Assembly: GCA_963824085.1 (NCBI GenBank)
Contig: CAWGNT010000026.1
Location: 1-64,000 of the forward strand
DNA length: 64,000 bases
Direction of reading: 5' to 3'
Source: JARRNE01 sp963824085
GTDB taxonomy: Bacteria > Pseudomonadota > Gammaproteobacteria > Chromatiales > Chromatiaceae
Position 1 is the stretch's first letter. Every line of letters starts with the position of its first letter. This document shows, in pieces, positions 63,028-64,000 of this stretch. The notes under the pieces were generated by a model that was not told where the DNA came from, did not search any database, and worked only from the letters and a program-made list of their open reading frames with translations. A program made the translations under genes and the position numbers.

Positions 63028-64000
63028 GTGGCACGCAGTACACCAATCGAGCGCTATCGTAACGTTGGCATCATGGCGCATATCGATGCCGGCAAGACCA
63101 CCACAACCGAGCGCGTCCTCTTCTATACCGGCGTCTCCCACAAGATCGGTGAGGTACACGACGGCGCCGCCACCATGGATTGGATGGAGCAGGAGCAAGA
63201 GCGTGGGATCACCATCACGTCGGCAGCGACCACCTGCTTCTGGAAGGGCATGGACCTGCAGCATCCGGAGCATCGCATCAACATCATCGATACGCCCGGC
63301 CACGTGGACTTCACCATCGAGGTGGAGCGCTCGCTGCGGGTACTCGATGGCGCGTGTGCGGTCTTCTGCGCGGTGGGTGGTGTCGAGCCGCAGTCCGAGA
63401 CTGTCTGGCGGCAGGCCGACAAGTACAGGGTTCCACGGCTTGCCTTCGTCAACAAGATGGACCGCGTCGGCGCCAATTTTCTGAGGGTGGTCGAACAGGT
63501 CAAGCAGCGTCTGGGCAGCTATGCCGTGCCGGTCCAGCTCCCCATCGGCGCGGAGGACCAGTTCAAAGGCGTCGTCGACCTGGTACGCATGAAGGCCGTC
63601 TACTGGGACGACGAGTCCAAAGGAATTCGATACGACCTCAAGGACATCCCCGCCGACATGCTCGACGAGTGTAACGAGTGGCGCGAGCTGATGGTGGAGG
63701 CAGCCGCGGAGGCCAACGAGGAGCTGATGGAAAAGTACCTCGAAGGTGGCGAGTTGAGTACCGAAGAGATCAAGGAGGGCCTGCGCGAGCGCACCCTGCG
63801 GGTTGAAATCGTGCCCATGCTGTGCGGTTCTGCTTTCAAGAACAAGGGCGTGCAGGCCATGCTCGATGCGATGATCGATTACCTTCCGTCGCCGACGGAG
63901 GTGCCGCCGATCCGCGGGATGCTGGAAAACGGTGAGACGGAGGCGTCGCGCCCGTCGAAGGACGACGCACCCTTCGCTGCGCTTGCTTTCAAGATTGCGA
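63028..64000 (+). CDS. fusA: Elongation factor G (N-terminal part, cut by window end)
   Basis: It starts with GTG at 63028 (ARSTPIERYRNVGIMAHIDAGKTTTTERV) and stays open to the window edge. G-domain motifs are AHIDAGKT, ERGITITSAAT, DTPGHVDF and NKMDR. About 324 residues of roughly 700 are visible. It carries out translocation on the ribosome. The GTG start is the usual position for this protein and lacks a strong ribosome binding site, consistent with coupling to rpsG. Confidence 0.97.
   Translation, partial: MARSTPIERYRNVGIMAHIDAGKTTTTERVLFYTGVSHKIGEVHDGAATMDWMEQEQERGITITSAATTCFWKGMDLQHPEHRINIIDTPGHVDFTIEVERSLRVLDGACAVFCAVGGVEPQSETVWRQADKYRVPRLAFVNKMDRVGANFLRVVEQVKQRLGSYAVPVQLPIGAEDQFKGVVDLVRMKAVYWDDESKGIRYDLKDIPADMLDECNEWRELMVEAAAEANEELMEKYLEGGELSTEEIKEGLRERTLRVEIVPMLCGSAFKNKGVQAMLDAMIDYLPSPTEVPPIRGMLENGETEASRPSKDDAPFAALAFKIA

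Overview
This GC-rich window looks like the chromosome of a sulfur-metabolising gammaproteobacterium. The evidence is the gene order (hemA-prfA-prmC-moeB; TPR gene-ispE-tRNA-Gln-prs-rplY-pth; tRNA-tRNA-tRNA-tuf-tRNA-secE-nusG-rplKAJL-rpoBC-rpsLG-fusA), TonB/ExbBD, AmtB, FadL, MltB and DsbA, plus a DsrC-type protein carrying both redox cysteines of the C-terminal arm. The species cannot be named from this sequence. There is no CRISPR array, intact transposase or prophage.

Layout. Positions 1-25700 are a mosaic of small accessory operons and decaying genes. They include pncA, a two-gene amidoligase/glutamine-amidotransferase locus with a frameshift in a ten-C run, a relic P-type ATPase, a FixL-like kinase with a decayed partner, amtB behind tandem NtrC-type sites and a sigma-54-type promoter, queD and a DUF1631-GGDEF-EAL protein. 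Further along come a PBP7-like peptidase, dsrC, an exbB-exbD-tonB-DUF3050-hugZ-like operon, an AAA+ regulator lacking the GAFTGA loop, a patatin-like hydrolase and purC. Positions 25300-34900 hold ridA, mltB, yjbQ, recG, ubiA, dsbA, a membrane protein, moeB and prmC. Positions 35000-43000 are conserved housekeeping genes. Positions 43400-47600 hold a FadL-type porin, a periplasmic SCP2-like protein and ugd. From 47700 to the end is the tRNA/translation/RNA polymerase block, with fusA cut off by the window edge.

Working together. exbB-exbD-tonB energises outer-membrane uptake, and its downstream DUF3050 and HugZ-like genes suggest heme or iron handling. NtrC-type sites and a sigma-54 promoter tie amtB to nitrogen limitation. 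hemA, prfA and prmC form an overlapping cluster joining tetrapyrrole synthesis, release factor 1 and the methylase that modifies it.

The most unusual structure is a dispersed family of about 100-bp elements, six copies in 64 kb. Each has long terminal inverted repeats around a shared core. In three copies the two arms differ between copies but remain complementary within a copy. Other points of interest are the amidoligase locus, the GAFTGA-less AAA+ protein, a HugZ-like protein without the usual C-terminal histidines, and (CCAGCNN)n heptad repeats next to housekeeping genes.
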